Shown: piece after piece, positions 47,757 to 57,192 of the stretch
How the letters are laid out: every line of letters begins with the position of its first letter
How positions within the stretch are numbered: the first letter of the stretch is position 1
Origin: Streptomyces sp. L2
Lineage (GTDB): Bacteria > Actinomycetota > Actinomycetes > Streptomycetales > Streptomycetaceae
Length of the DNA stretch: 64,000 nucleotides
NCBI RefSeq assembly: GCF_004124325.1
Contig: NZ_QBDT01000001.1
Location: 2,666,001 to 2,730,000 of the forward strand
Direction: 5' to 3'
Made by a program: the position numbers and the translations under genes
Notes under the pieces: model-generated
Told to the model about the DNA's origin: nothing
Seen by the model: only the letters and a program-made list of their open reading frames with translations
Databases searched by the model: none

Positions 47757-48797
47757 TCAGATCGTCGCCGTGTCGATCACGAAGCGGTAGCGGACGTCGC
47801 TGTCGAGGACTCGCTCGTACGCCTCGTTGATCTGGTCGGCGCGGATCAGTTCGATCTCGGCGCCGATGCCGTGCTCGGCGCAGAAGTCCAGCATCTCCTG
47901 GGTTTCGCGGATGCCGCCGATGCCGGAGCCGGCGAGGGTCTTGCGGCCGCCGATCACCGAGAACAGGTTGAGGGAGACCGGCTCCTCGGGGGCGCCGACG
48001 TTCACCAGGGCGCCGTCCGTCCTGAGCAGCGACAGGAACGCGCCGAAGTCCAGCGGCGCGGAGACCGTCGAGAGGATCAGGTCGAACGTGCCGCGCAGCT
48101 CCTCGAAGGTCTTCGGGTCACTGGTGGCGTAGTAGTGGTCGGCGCCCAGCTTCAGGCCGTCGTCCTTCTTGCGCAGCGACTGGGAGAGGACGGTGACCTC
48201 CGCGCCCATCGCGTGCGCGATCTTGACGCCCATGTGGCCGAGGCCGCCCAGGCCGACGATCGCGACCTTCTTGCCGGGGCCGGCGTTCCAGTGGCGCAGC
48301 GGGGAGTACGTGGTGATGCCCGCGCACAGCAGCGGCGCGGCCACGTCCAGGGAGAGTCCGTCCGGGATGCGCAGGACGTAGTTCTCGTCGACGACGACCT
48401 TCTCCGAGTAGCCGCCGTAGGTGGGCTCGCCGTCCTTGCCGACGGCGTTGTAGGTGCCGACGCCGCCGCCCAGGCAGTACTGCTCCAGCCCCTTGCGGCA
48501 GTTCTCGCACTCGCGGCAGGAGTCGACCAGGCAGCCGACGCCCACCCGGTCGCCGACGGCGAACTTGGTGACGCCGCTGCCGACCGCCGAGACGACGCCC
48601 GCGATCTCGTGGCCGGGGACCATCGGGAAGATCGCCTCGCCCCAGCCCTCGCGGGCCTGATGGATGTCGGAGTGGCAGATGCCGGCGAACTTGATGTCGA
48701 TCAGGACGTCGAACTCGCCGACCGCGCGCCGCTCGATGGTCGTCCGCTCCAGCGGGGCCTTCGCGGCGGGCGCGGCGTATGCAGCAACAGTGGTCAT
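47757..48797 (-). CDS. Zinc-dependent NAD(P) alcohol/aldehyde dehydrogenase
   Basis: A 346-residue medium-chain dehydrogenase of the cinnamyl-alcohol/YahK type. Catalytic zinc ligands: Cys in AGICHSD and GHE in VPGHEIAG; structural zinc cysteines in [18 protein letters not shown](P) motif [12 protein letters not shown] (residues about 178-189). It reversibly reduces aldehydes to alcohols in the cytosol. ATG 48797. It diverges from the XRE gene at 48984, a common arrangement in which the regulator controls the dehydrogenase. Confidence 0.92.
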   Translation of the reverse strand: MTTVAAYAAPAAKAPLERTTIERRAVGEFDVLIDIKFAGICHSDIHQAREGWGEAIFPMVPGHEIAGVVSAVGSGVTKFAVGDRVGVGCLVDSCRECENCRKGLEQYCLGGGVGTYNAVGKDGEPTYGGYSEKVVVDENYVLRIPDGLSLDVAAPLLCAGITTYSPLRHWNAGPGKKVAIVGLGGLGHMGVKIAHAMGAEVTVLSQSLRKKDDGLKLGADHYYATSDPKTFEELRGTFDLILSTVSAPLDFGAFLSLLRTDGALVNVGAPEEPVSLNLFSVIGGRKTLAGSGIGGIRETQEMLDFCAEHGIGAEIELIRADQINEAYERVLDSDVRYRFVIDTATI

Positions 48798-48983
48798 GCG
48801 GGGGGTTCTCCTAGCAGTGGTCGTGTCCCCGGACCGGCTGGTGTCCGGCCGGGTACGGCGTCCAGCCTGCCGGGCCGGGCGTACGGCACCCAGACCACGC
48901 CTTTGCGTACGACCGCCGTGCCTACCACTGGCGGGGTCAGGGACGTGATCGTAGGACCGGGGGCGACCGTGAATACTGGAAGC

Positions 48984-49892
48984 ATGGACGAACAGCCGGA
49001 AGCCGTGGCCGCAGCCTCCGCCGGCCGGCCCCTGGACCGGCGGGCCGAGCTGAGCGAGTTCCTGCGCAGCCGCCGGGCCCGGCTGAAGCCGGAGGACGTG
49101 GGGCTGCCGGACTTCGGCCGGCACCGCCGGGTGCCGGGGCTGCGCCGGGAGGAACTGGCGCAGCTGGCCGGGGTGTCGGTGGCGTACTACACGCGCCTGG
49201 AGCAGGGCAACGGCCGTAACGTCTCGGCGGAGATCCTCGACTCCATCGCCCGCGCGCTGCGCCTGACGGACGCCGAGCACGCCCATCTCACCCACCTGGC
49301 CAAGCCGAAGGAGCACAAGAAGAAGCCGGCGGCCCGGCAGCAGCAGGTGCGGGCCTCGCTGCGGCAGCTGCTGGACACGCTGGACGGTGTGCCGGCGTAC
49401 GTCGCCGGGCGCCGTGCGGAGATCCTGGCGTGGAACAGGATGGCGGCCGCGGTCTTCGGTGACTGGTCGGAGCTGCCGGCCGGCGAGCGGAACTGGGCGC
49501 GGCTGGTGTTCCTGAAGCCGGAGTACCGGGAGCTGTACGTCGACTGGGAGCAGAAGGCGATCGACATCGTCTGCGCGCTGCGCATGGACGCCGGCTGCTA
49601 TCCCGACGACCCGCGGCTGTCCGCCCTGGTGGGCGAACTCTCGGTCAAGAGCGAGGAGTTCCGCCGGCTGTGGGCGACGCACGACGTGAAGGAGAAGAGT
49701 CACGGCGTGAAGCGCCTGAACCACCCCCTGGTCGGCGAACTGTCCCTGAGCTACGAGACGTTCAGGGTCGCGGACGACGCCGACCAGGCGCTGATCACGT
49801 ACCACGCGGAACCCCACTCCCCCTCCGCCGAGGCGCTGCGCCTCCTGGCCAGCTGGGGCACGGACGCGACCCGCGCCGTCCTGTCGCCGTAA
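48984..49892 (+). CDS. XRE family regulator with MmyB-like ligand-binding domain
   Basis: A 302-residue regulator: helix-turn-helix [20 protein letters not shown] and [20 protein letters not shown] (residues about 50-95), followed by the MmyB/MLTR-like domain with [38 protein letters not shown] and [20 protein letters not shown]. This domain is thought to bind fatty-acid-type ligands. The divergent dehydrogenase promoter is its likely target. ATG 48984. Confidence 0.9.
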   Translation: MDEQPEAVAAASAGRPLDRRAELSEFLRSRRARLKPEDVGLPDFGRHRRVPGLRREELAQLAGVSVAYYTRLEQGNGRNVSAEILDSIARALRLTDAEHAHLTHLAKPKEHKKKPAARQQQVRASLRQLLDTLDGVPAYVAGRRAEILAWNRMAAAVFGDWSELPAGERNWARLVFLKPEYRELYVDWEQKAIDIVCALRMDAGCYPDDPRLSALVGELSVKSEEFRRLWATHDVKEKSHGVKRLNHPLVGELSLSYETFRVADDADQALITYHAEPHSPSAEALRLLASWGTDATRAVLSP

Positions 49893-49923
49893 GGGGTCCG
49901 CGCGGCCGTGACACGCGGGGGTG

Positions 49924-50607
49924 TCAGGTGCCCGCGTTCTCCTTGACCGTGATCCGACCCTTGCGGAGGGTGGCCAGGCGTGGGGCCTTCTTCGCGAGCG
50001 CGGAGTCGTGGGTGACCATGATGAAGGTCAGCCCCTGTTCCTTCCAGAGGCGTTCGAGTACGTCCATGATCTCGTCGCGCGTGGATTCGTCGAGGTTGCC
50101 GGTCGGTTCGTCGGCGAGCAGCACCTTGGGGCGTTTGACGAGGGCACGGGCTATCGCGACGCGCTGCTGCTGCCCTCCGGACATCTCGGAGGGCAGGTGG
50201 GCGCGGCGCTCGCCGAGGCCGACGGAGTGGAGGGCCTCGGCGGCGAGTTCGCGCCGTTCCTTCGCCTTGATGCCGAGCGGTACGAGGGCCGTCTCGACGT
50301 TCTCCTGGGCGGTGAGGGTCGGGATGAGGTTGAAGGACTGGAAGACGAAGCCGATGTTCTCGCTGCGGACGCCGGTCAGCCGGGCCTCGCTCAGCTTGGT
50401 CAGGTCGGTCCCGTCGAGGACGACCTCGCCCGAGGTGGGGCGGTCCAGAGCGCCGAGCATCTGGAGGAGGGTGGACTTGCCGCCGCCCGTGGGGCCCTGG
50501 ATGACGAGCCGGTCGCCGTCGGGGATGGTGAGGGTGACGTCGTCGAGGGCGCGGATGGTGTCCTTGCCCCGGGTGTAGTGCTTGGTCACGTGGGTGAGTT
50601 CGTACAT
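49924..50607 (-). CDS. MacB/LolD-type ABC transporter ATP-binding protein
   Basis: A 227-residue ATPase: Walker [11 protein letters not shown], signature [15 protein letters not shown], Walker [15 protein letters not shown]-loop VTHD. It pairs with the FtsX-like permease upstream to form a MacB/LolCDE-type mechanotransmission system. ATG 50607 lies about 120 bases downstream of the permease stop. Confidence 0.92.
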   Translation of the reverse strand: MYELTHVTKHYTRGKDTIRALDDVTLTIPDGDRLVIQGPTGGGKSTLLQMLGALDRPTSGEVVLDGTDLTKLSEARLTGVRSENIGFVFQSFNLIPTLTAQENVETALVPLGIKAKERRELAAEALHSVGLGERRAHLPSEMSGGQQQRVAIARALVKRPKVLLADEPTGNLDESTRDEIMDVLERLWKEQGLTFIMVTHDSALAKKAPRLATLRKGRITVKENAGT

Positions 50608-50727
50608 GGTGACTCCGGGATGTTCGGGGGCGGCGGTGCGGTGCGGATGGTGCGGGGGTGCCGGTCCGTCAGCCCCCAAGGGGTGCGGGGTGCCGGTCCG
50701 TCGGCCCCACACGGGTGTCGGCGTGCT

Positions 50728-52197
50728 CTACTCCACCCGCCGCAGCGCGTCCGCCGGCCTCAGGCGGGACGCGCGCCAGCCGCCGAACGCGCCCGCGATC
50801 AGGCCGCCGGCCACCGCCAGGGACACCGCGAGGACGATCGTCGTAGCGCTGACCGGGGCGGTGAGGGCGACCTCCAGGGTCTTCGCCGCCGCCCGGCGGC
50901 CCGCGCCGCCGAAGCCGCCGCCACCCCCGAAGCCGCCGCCACCGAAGCCTCCGCCGGAACCGCCGGAGCCACCGCCCAACTGCGCTTGCAGCGTGGGGCT
51001 GACGGCCGTCACCGCGTAGGCGCCCGCCAGTCCCAGCGCGATGCCCAGAGCTCCGCCGAGGAGGCCGTTGACCATGGCCTCGCCGGCCACCTGGCGGGTC
51101 ACCCGGCCCGAACGCCAGCCCAGCGCCTTGAGCGTGCCGAACTCGCGGACCCGGCGGGAGACCGCGGAGGAGGTGAGGAGACCGGCGACCAGGAAGGCGG
51201 CCACGAGGACGGCGAGGGACAGCCAGGTGCCGACCTTGGTGGCGAGCGAGGAGGCCGTGGAGAGGGAGCCGGAGACGGTCTTGGCTAGGTCGGAGGACGT
51301 GGTGACCGTCGTACCGGAGACGTTCTTCTGGATGGCGCTCTTCACGGCGTCGATCTTCTGGGAGTCGGTCGCCTTGACGTAGATCGTGGTGACCTTGTCC
51401 TTCTGGCCGGCCAGGGTCTGCGCCTGCTTCAGCGGGATGTACAGGTTGGCCGCCGGGTCGCCGCTGTCGGCGGTCGCGATGCCGACGACCTTGAACGTGG
51501 TGCCCTTGACGGTGACCGTCGAACCGACCTTGTACTTCTTCTGCTTGGCGTACGCCGAGTCCGCCACGGCCACCTTGGCGTTCGTCTCACCGGTCGTGAA
51601 GGTACGGCCGCTGGTGATCTTCGAGGAGGTCAGCGGGCCGAGGGCGGTCTTGGTGACGTCGGTGCCGAACACCGAGTAGGAGTTGACGTCGAAGTCGGCG
51701 CCGCCGCCCTTGACCTCGCCCTGCGGTGCCCCTGAGCCGCCGCCGCGCCGGAAGCCGCCGGAGCCCTTGTCCTGCTGGAACCGGCCGCGGGTGAACTGCC
51801 CGTTGACCTTGAGCACGTTGAGGCTGAGCCCGCCGACCGCCGAGGCGACGCCCTGCTGGCCGGCGACCTTGGCGACGGTCGAGGAGGCGAGCGTGGTGAA
51901 CCCCTGCACCATGACCCGGTCGCTGCTCTGCTTCGAGGTGTCGCCGTCGCCGCGCGCGTCGAAGCGGAAGCGCGGCCGCTGGGCGGTGCCGGTGTCCGAG
52001 GCGGCGGCCTTGGTCACCGTCATGTCGGTGCCCAGGCCGTACAGCGACTTCAGGACCGTGTCCTGGGCCTTGCCCATGCCGTCGGACACGGAGCTGACGA
52101 CGATGACGAGGGCGATGCCCAAGGCGAGACCGGAGGCGACGACGAAGGCCGCTTTTCTACGGCGGCGCAGTTCGCGCCTCAGGTAGGTGAAGAACAT
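50728..52197 (-). CDS. MacB-type FtsX-like ABC permease
   Basis: A 489-residue permease: N-terminal helix (RKAAFVVASGLALGIALVIV), a large extracytoplasmic MacB periplasmic-core domain, then three helices of the FtsX domain (LSLAVLVAAFLVAGLLTSSA, FGTLKALGWRSGRVTRQVAG). An unusual glycine-rich loop, GGGSGGSGGGFGGGGFGGGG, lies between the last helices. ATG 52197 is preferred to the TTG at 52206. Substrate unknown; such systems often move lipoproteins, peptides or stress signals. Confidence 0.9.
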   Translation of the reverse strand: MFFTYLRRELRRRRKAAFVVASGLALGIALVIVVSSVSDGMGKAQDTVLKSLYGLGTDMTVTKAAASDTGTAQRPRFRFDARGDGDTSKQSSDRVMVQGFTTLASSTVAKVAGQQGVASAVGGLSLNVLKVNGQFTRGRFQQDKGSGGFRRGGGSGAPQGEVKGGGADFDVNSYSVFGTDVTKTALGPLTSSKITSGRTFTTGETNAKVAVADSAYAKQKKYKVGSTVTVKGTTFKVVGIATADSGDPAANLYIPLKQAQTLAGQKDKVTTIYVKATDSQKIDAVKSAIQKNVSGTTVTTSSDLAKTVSGSLSTASSLATKVGTWLSLAVLVAAFLVAGLLTSSAVSRRVREFGTLKALGWRSGRVTRQVAGEAMVNGLLGGALGIALGLAGAYAVTAVSPTLQAQLGGGSGGSGGGFGGGGFGGGGGFGGAGRRAAAKTLEVALTAPVSATTIVLAVSLAVAGGLIAGAFGGWRASRLRPADALRRVE

Positions 52198-52285
52198 GCG
52201 CCGCAAGCTAGGCGCGGCGCGTGATGGCTCGATAAGCCGCCCATAAGAGGAGCATGAGAAGCCCGTGAACGGCCCCGTACACGGC

Positions 52286-52314
52286 GGTGCCGCCCCTGGG
52301 GCAGGGGCGGCACC
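52286..52314. terminator. Terminator downstream of the L,D-transpeptidase
   Basis: GGTGCCGCCCCTG pairs with CAGGGGCGGCACC around GGG, just after the L,D-transpeptidase stop on the minus strand. Confidence 0.85.
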
Positions 52315-52330
52315 GGTGACGCGCTGTCGG

Positions 52331-53581
52331 TCAGACGGCCGAACCGGCCTTCCACTGGGCCCAGTCCATGTTCCAGCCGTTCAGGCCGTTGTCCGGGGAG
52401 ACGGTCTTGTCGCCGGTGTTCTGGACGACGACGACGTCACCGACGAGCGAGTGGTCGTAGAACCAGGCGGCCGGGGTGTTCGGGTCCTTCGCGCCCTTGG
52501 CGTCCTGCAGGCCGACGCAGCCGTGGCTGGTGTTGACGTTGCCGAACACGGAGGGGGCGCCCCAGTAGTTGCCGTGGATGAAGGTGCCGGACGTGGTCAG
52601 GCGCATGGCGTGGGGGACGTCCTTGATGTCGTACTCGCCCTTGCCGTCGTCGTCGGTGAAGCCGACCGTGGCGCCGTTCATCCGGGTCTGCTTGAACTTC
52701 TCCGAGATCACCATCTGGCCCTCGTAGGTGGTGTGCTCGGGGGCGCCGGCGGAGATCGGGATGGTCTTGACGACCTTGCCGTCCTGCGTGACCTTCATCT
52801 GCTTGGTCTTCGCGTCGACGTACGAGACCTGGTTGCGGCCGATGTGGAAGGTGACCGTCTTCTGCTGGACGCCGTAGACGCCGCTCGCGCCCTCGACGCC
52901 GTCGAGGTTCAGCTTCAGCGTGACGGTGGAGCCTTCCTTCCAGTACGCCTCGGGGCGGCAGTCCATGCGGTTGGCGTTGAACCAGTGGCAGACGACCTCC
53001 TGGCCGCTGCTGGAGGTGACGGTGACGCCCTTCTGCACGGCCGCCTTGTTGGTGATCGCCTTGTCGAAGTTGATCGACACGGGCATGCCCACACCCACGG
53101 TGGTGCCGTTGTCCGGGGTGTAGGTGCCTATGAAGCTGTTGGCCGGGGAGACCGTGGTGAAGGAGGCGTTCTCGTGGGCGACGAGGCCCTTGGAGTCCTT
53201 GGCCTCGGCGGCGACCTTGTAGGTGGTCGAGCGCTCCAGCTGCGTGCCGGGCTTCCAGCTGGTGTGGTCGGCGGAGAAGGTGCCCGTGACGGCCTTGCCG
53301 TTCTCGGTGGTCATCGTCACGGCGGTGAGCGTGCCCTTGGCGACCTTGACCGCCGCGGAGTTGTTGATCGAGGCGTTGTCCGAGCCGTCCTTGGGCGTGA
53401 TCGTGATCTGCGCCTCGGAGGACTTCTTGGCCGCCGCCTCGTCGACCTTCGCCTGCGAGGTGTCGCCGGTACCACTGCCCGACGCCTTCGCGTCGCCGTC
53501 GGAACAGGCCGAGAGCACCAGCACACCGCCGAGCAGTGCGGACGCGGCCATCAGGCCCCTGCGCCGCTTACTGTCCGTCAT
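52331..53581 (-). CDS. Lipoprotein L,D-transpeptidase (YkuD)
   Basis: A 416-residue lipoprotein with lipobox LVLSAC (Cys about residue 26), two Ig-like domains (DNGTTVGVGMPVSINFDKAI) and a C-terminal YkuD catalytic domain with FIHGNYWGAPSVFGN and NTSHGCVGLQD (Cys nucleophile in S-H-G-C). It forms 3-3 peptidoglycan cross-links at the cell surface, giving beta-lactam-tolerant cross-linking. ATG 53581 is favoured over a GTG one codon upstream because GGAG is nine bases away. Confidence 0.95.
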   Translation of the reverse strand: MTDSKRRRGLMAASALLGGVLVLSACSDGDAKASGSGTGDTSQAKVDEAAAKKSSEAQITITPKDGSDNASINNSAAVKVAKGTLTAVTMTTENGKAVTGTFSADHTSWKPGTQLERSTTYKVAAEAKDSKGLVAHENASFTTVSPANSFIGTYTPDNGTTVGVGMPVSINFDKAITNKAAVQKGVTVTSSSGQEVVCHWFNANRMDCRPEAYWKEGSTVTLKLNLDGVEGASGVYGVQQKTVTFHIGRNQVSYVDAKTKQMKVTQDGKVVKTIPISAGAPEHTTYEGQMVISEKFKQTRMNGATVGFTDDDGKGEYDIKDVPHAMRLTTSGTFIHGNYWGAPSVFGNVNTSHGCVGLQDAKGAKDPNTPAAWFYDHSLVGDVVVVQNTGDKTVSPDNGLNGWNMDWAQWKAGSAV

Positions 53582-53820
53582 CACAAGCTTCTCCATAGTT
53601 GCCGAGTCGCGATTAACCCCGAGAGCCCCGTCAAGAACCTTCAACGCTACGGCCGGCGCGCCCCGTTCCCCAGAGCGTGGATCTGTGGGACACACCACGT
53701 CCGCCGGGGCGGAGGGTGCCGCATGCCGGGATCGCTCCGGCCTGGGTCGCCCCGGCCTGGATCGACTCCGGTCTGGATCGCTCCGGTCGCGCGCTGGTCG
53801 TACGCCCCCTGTGACGACGA

Positions 53821-53850
53821 GACCCCGGACGGCGGCCGCCGTCCGGGGTC
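53821..53850. terminator. 30-bp perfect palindromic terminator
   Basis: GACCCCGGACGGCGG at 53821-53835 pairs with CCGCCGTCCGGGGTC at 53836-53850 without loop. It lies just past the 53871 gene on the minus strand. Confidence 0.8.
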
Positions 53851-53870
53851 AGGGGGTTCCCCGCGGAAGC

Positions 53871-54218
53871 TCAGCCGATGCCGTCGTCTTCTTCGTCGTC
53901 GTCCTCCCCATCATCGCCGTCGAGGTCCCAGTCGGGCGAGTCCGGGTCGTACTCGATGTGCTCGCTCGACCAGGACGCCTGCTGGAGTTCCACCCCGGGC
54001 ACCTCGCTGACCAGGTCGAACGGGTCCACGAGGTAGGCCAGCGCCTCCGCGGTGTCTTCCGTCACAGCGCCCTCGGCCTGGGTGCGCTCCTCCGCCGGCA
54101 GCTCGGGGTCGGCGGCGAGCCGGCGCAGCGCGGCCTTGGCCACCTCGTCCTGGTCGTGTACTTCGAGGACCAGCTCCACGCGAAGCCGTACAAAGCGTGA
54201 TGTCTCTGGTGTGCTCAT
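53871..54218 (-). CDS. Hypothetical acidic protein
   Basis: A 115-residue acidic cytosolic protein, RLRVELVLEVHDQDEVAKAA at the start and a tail of nearly only Asp, Glu and Gly. No family assigned; such genes are common in streptomycetes. ATG 54218 starts MSTPETSRFV. Confidence 0.7.
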   Translation of the reverse strand: MSTPETSRFVRLRVELVLEVHDQDEVAKAALRRLAADPELPAEERTQAEGAVTEDTAEALAYLVDPFDLVSEVPGVELQQASWSSEHIEYDPDSPDWDLDGDDGEDDDEEDDGIG

Positions 54219-54327
54219 GGCGCGAGCGTACGACTGAAACCTCTCGTGACTTTCCTGTGACCCGCGACTTTCACTAACATCGCCCCACACGGCCAATTCG
54301 CCAGCGTCACAAGGGGATCGATATTCC

Positions 54328-54654
54328 GTGTCATCCGTTCGCCGTCCGCTGCTGACCGCCACCGCCGCGGGCGCCCTGCTGTCCGCCCTGTGGTTCGTCC
54401 CGTCCGCCAACGCCTCGCAGGACGCCCCGGCGAGGACGACGACGTCGGCGTACGCCGGCTCGCAGGCGACGCGGCAGGCCAGAGTGGTGTCGGCGGCCAC
54501 GACCGAGCACGCGCGGACGGCTCCGGAGAGCCCCGGCCTGGCCGACACCGGCAGCGTGGACACCACGCCGTACGTCGTCGGCGGCAGCCTGTTCCTCGCC
54601 GTGGGCGCCGGGTTCGTCGTGTATTCGGTACGGCGTGAACGGCTCGGTTTTTAA
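54328..54654 (+). CDS. Small secreted sortase substrate (LAxTG motif)
   Basis: A 108-residue secreted protein: signal peptide (PLLTATAAGALLSALWFVPS, cleavage after NA-S), a short Ala/Thr/Ser region, then LADTG followed by a hydrophobic helix (TPYVVGGSLFLAVGAGFVVY) and basic tail RRERLGF. LAxTG is the class E sortase motif of Streptomyces, so the protein should be linked to the cell wall. Start GTG 54328. Confidence 0.75.
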   Translation: MSSVRRPLLTATAAGALLSALWFVPSANASQDAPARTTTSAYAGSQATRQARVVSAATTEHARTAPESPGLADTGSVDTTPYVVGGSLFLAVGAGFVVYSVRRERLGF

Positions 54655-54696
54655 TCCGGCTTGACGATCCTTTGACAGGGAACGCATAGTCCGCCC

Positions 54697-55494
54697 ATGA
54701 AGAGATCATCGGGTGGGCGGCTGTGCGCCACCGCGGTCGTGGGAGCGCTGTCGCTCGCCCTCGTCACGGGCTGTTCCGATTCGGGTTCGAAGGACTCCGG
54801 GGACGGTAAGGGCGGCTCGGCGGCGGCCAAGCCGGCCGCGAAGGCTCTGAGCGCCGTGGAACTGAAGAAGCTGATCATCGCCAAGGGCGAGGTGAGCGGG
54901 TACAAGGTAGGGCCCGTCGAGGGCGGCGTCCCGGCGCGCGACAAGGTCAAGGCCGACGACGCCAAGTGCCGGCCGCTGCTCTACACGCTCACCGGCATCG
55001 CGCCGGGCGACCCGGCGGCCGAGACCGACCGCATGGCCCAGCAGGACAAGAAGGACCCCACCGACGACGCGACGTCCATGGCCGACCTGGCCGACGGCAC
55101 GTTCGAGGACGCGATCAACAAGTCGATGATCCTGAACACCGCGGTGGTCACCCTCGCCTCGTACGACGGGGACGGCGCCGAGCGGGCCCTGAGCTCGGTG
55201 TCCGACGCGGTCAAGGCGTGCGCGGGCGGCTTCGGCGGCGTCCGGGAGGGCGACAGGACCACGTTCACCAAGGTCGCCGAGGAGAAGACCTCGGGCACGG
55301 GCGACGCCGCCGTGGCGTTCGCCGCGACCAGCGACCTGGGCGACGGGGACACCGGGCCCGTGCACGTCGAGGTCGTGCGGCACGGGAACACCCTCGCGCT
55401 GTACACGACGATCAACATCGGCGCGATGATGGCGAAGAAGCCCTATTCGGTGCCGGCCGTCGTGGTCAAGGCGCAGGCCGCCAAGCTGAAGTGA
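54697..55494 (+). CDS. Hypothetical lipoprotein
   Basis: A 265-residue lipoprotein with lipobox LVTGC (Cys about residue 26) and a domain rich in Asp and Ala, with AVELKKLIIAKGEVSGYKVG and VKACAGGFGGVREGDRTTFT. No known family beyond Streptomyces lipoproteins of this design. ATG 54697 follows GGGAACGC. A strong terminator follows. Confidence 0.8.
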   Translation: MKRSSGGRLCATAVVGALSLALVTGCSDSGSKDSGDGKGGSAAAKPAAKALSAVELKKLIIAKGEVSGYKVGPVEGGVPARDKVKADDAKCRPLLYTLTGIAPGDPAAETDRMAQQDKKDPTDDATSMADLADGTFEDAINKSMILNTAVVTLASYDGDGAERALSSVSDAVKACAGGFGGVREGDRTTFTKVAEEKTSGTGDAAVAFAATSDLGDGDTGPVHVEVVRHGNTLALYTTINIGAMMAKKPYSVPAVVVKAQAAKLK

Positions 55495-55514
55495 CGCGAG
55501 AACCGTAGGAACAC

Positions 55515-55555
55515 GAGAAGGGGGCGCCGCCCGTCACCGGGGGCGCCCCCTTCTC
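55515..55555. terminator. Strong bidirectional terminator
   Basis: GAGAAGGGGGCGCC pairs with GGCGCCCCCTTCTC across 13 bases, between the convergent lipoprotein and hutH. Confidence 0.9.
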
Positions 55556-55568
55556 CTGTGGACGCGCG

Positions 55569-57107
55569 TTACCGCAGCGGCCCGGTGACGCTCTCCGCCG
55601 CGGCGACCAGGTGCCCGCCGCGGACGAACGCGTCGGCGGCGGCCAGGTCGGGCGCGAGGAACCGGTCGGGCCCGGGGCCCTGCACACCGGCGCCCCGTAC
55701 GGCGGCGATCACGGCCTGCGAGGCGGGGGCCGGGGTCAGCCCCTCGCGCAGCTCGACGGCGCGGGTGGCGGCGTACAGCTCGACGGCGATGATCCGGGTG
55801 AGGTTGTCCACGGCGGTGCGCAGCTTGCGGGCGGCGGACCAGCCCATGGACACGTGGTCCTCCTGCATGGCGGAGGACGGGATGGAGTCCGCGGAGGCGG
55901 GTACGGCGAGCCGCTTCATCTCGCTGACCAGCGCGGCCTGCGTGTACTGGGCGATCATCAGCCCGGAGTCCACGCCGGCGTCGTCGGCGAGGAACGGCGG
56001 CAGCCCGTGCGAGCGGTTCTTGTCGAGCAGCCGGTCGGTGCGCCGCTCGGCGATGGAGCCGAGGTCGGCGGCGGCGACGGCGAGGAAGTCCAGGACGTAG
56101 GCCACGGGAGCGCCGTGGAAGTTGCCGTTGGACTCCACGCGCCCGTCGGGCAGCACCACGGGGTTGTCGACGGCGGAGGCCAGCTCGCGCTCGGCGACGG
56201 TCCGGGCGTGGGCCATGGTGTCGCGGCCGGCGCCGGCGACCTGCGGGGCGCAGCGCACCGAGTAGGCGTCCTGGACGCGGGGCGCGTCGTCCTGGTGGTG
56301 CCCGGTGAGCTGGGAGCCGTCGAGCACGGCGAGCATGTTGGCGGCGGAGGCGCCCTGGCCCGGGTGCGGCCGGATGGCGTGCAGTTCGGGCGCGAGCACC
56401 TTGTCGGTACCGAGCAGCGCCTCCAGCGACAGGGCGGCGGTGATGTCGGCGGACTTGTAGAGGGTGTCGAGGTCGGCGAGGGCCATGACCAGCATGCCGA
56501 GCATGCCGTCGGTGCCGTTGAGAAGGGCGAGCCCCTCCTTCTCGCGCAGTTCGACGGGCTGGATGCCGTGCTCGGCGAGCAGCTCACCGGCGGGCCGTAC
56601 GACCCCGTCGGGGCCCTCGGCGTCGCCCTCGCCCATCAGCGTGAGGGCGCAGTGGGAGAGCGGGGCGAGGTCGCCGGAGCAGCCGAGGGAGCCGTACTCG
56701 TGCACGACGGGGGTGATCCCGGCGTTCAGCACGTCGGCCATGGTCTGCGCGACCTCGGGCCGCACCCCGGTGTGGCCGGAGCAGACGGTCTTCAGGCGAA
56801 GGAACATCAGGGCCCGTACGACCTCGCGCTCGACGCGCGGTCCCATGCCGGCGGCGTGCGAGCGGACGATGTTGCGCTGCAGCTGGGCACGGAGTTCCTG
56901 GCTGATGTGCCGGGTCGCCAGGGCGCCGAAACCGGTGGAGACGCCGTAGACCGGGTCCGGCTTGGCCGCCAGGGCGTCCACGATCTCGCGGGCCGCCGCG
57001 AGGGCCGCGACGGCCTCCGCCGACAGCTCGATACGGGCGCCGCCGCGCGCCACGGCGAGAACGTCGGACGCGGTGACCCCGGACGTCCCCACCACCACAG
57101 TGTGCAT
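55569..57107 (-). CDS. hutH: Histidine ammonia-lyase
   Basis: A 512-residue enzyme converting histidine to urocanate, first step of histidine degradation. The MIO cofactor site is GSLGCSGDLAPLSH (Cys-Ser-Gly in place of the usual Ala-Ser-Gly, as is known for Streptomyces enzymes). Conserved VSTGFGALATRHI, RNIVRSHAAGMGP and FHGAPVAYVLDF are present. ATG 57107 (MHTVVVGTSGV) matches the family; in-frame starts lie further upstream and no clear ribosome site is seen, so a leaderless message is possible. Confidence 0.94.
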   Translation of the reverse strand: MHTVVVGTSGVTASDVLAVARGGARIELSAEAVAALAAAREIVDALAAKPDPVYGVSTGFGALATRHISQELRAQLQRNIVRSHAAGMGPRVEREVVRALMFLRLKTVCSGHTGVRPEVAQTMADVLNAGITPVVHEYGSLGCSGDLAPLSHCALTLMGEGDAEGPDGVVRPAGELLAEHGIQPVELREKEGLALLNGTDGMLGMLVMALADLDTLYKSADITAALSLEALLGTDKVLAPELHAIRPHPGQGASAANMLAVLDGSQLTGHHQDDAPRVQDAYSVRCAPQVAGAGRDTMAHARTVAERELASAVDNPVVLPDGRVESNGNFHGAPVAYVLDFLAVAAADLGSIAERRTDRLLDKNRSHGLPPFLADDAGVDSGLMIAQYTQAALVSEMKRLAVPASADSIPSSAMQEDHVSMGWSAARKLRTAVDNLTRIIAVELYAATRAVELREGLTPAPASQAVIAAVRGAGVQGPGPDRFLAPDLAAADAFVRGGHLVAAAESVTGPLR

Positions 57108-57192
57108 ATTCATATTCAGGAGCGTACGCATTGAATGCCCTGATGTCACTAGTGGTGCGCGGGAGCACCCCTTACCGCACCTGTGCTTCGGC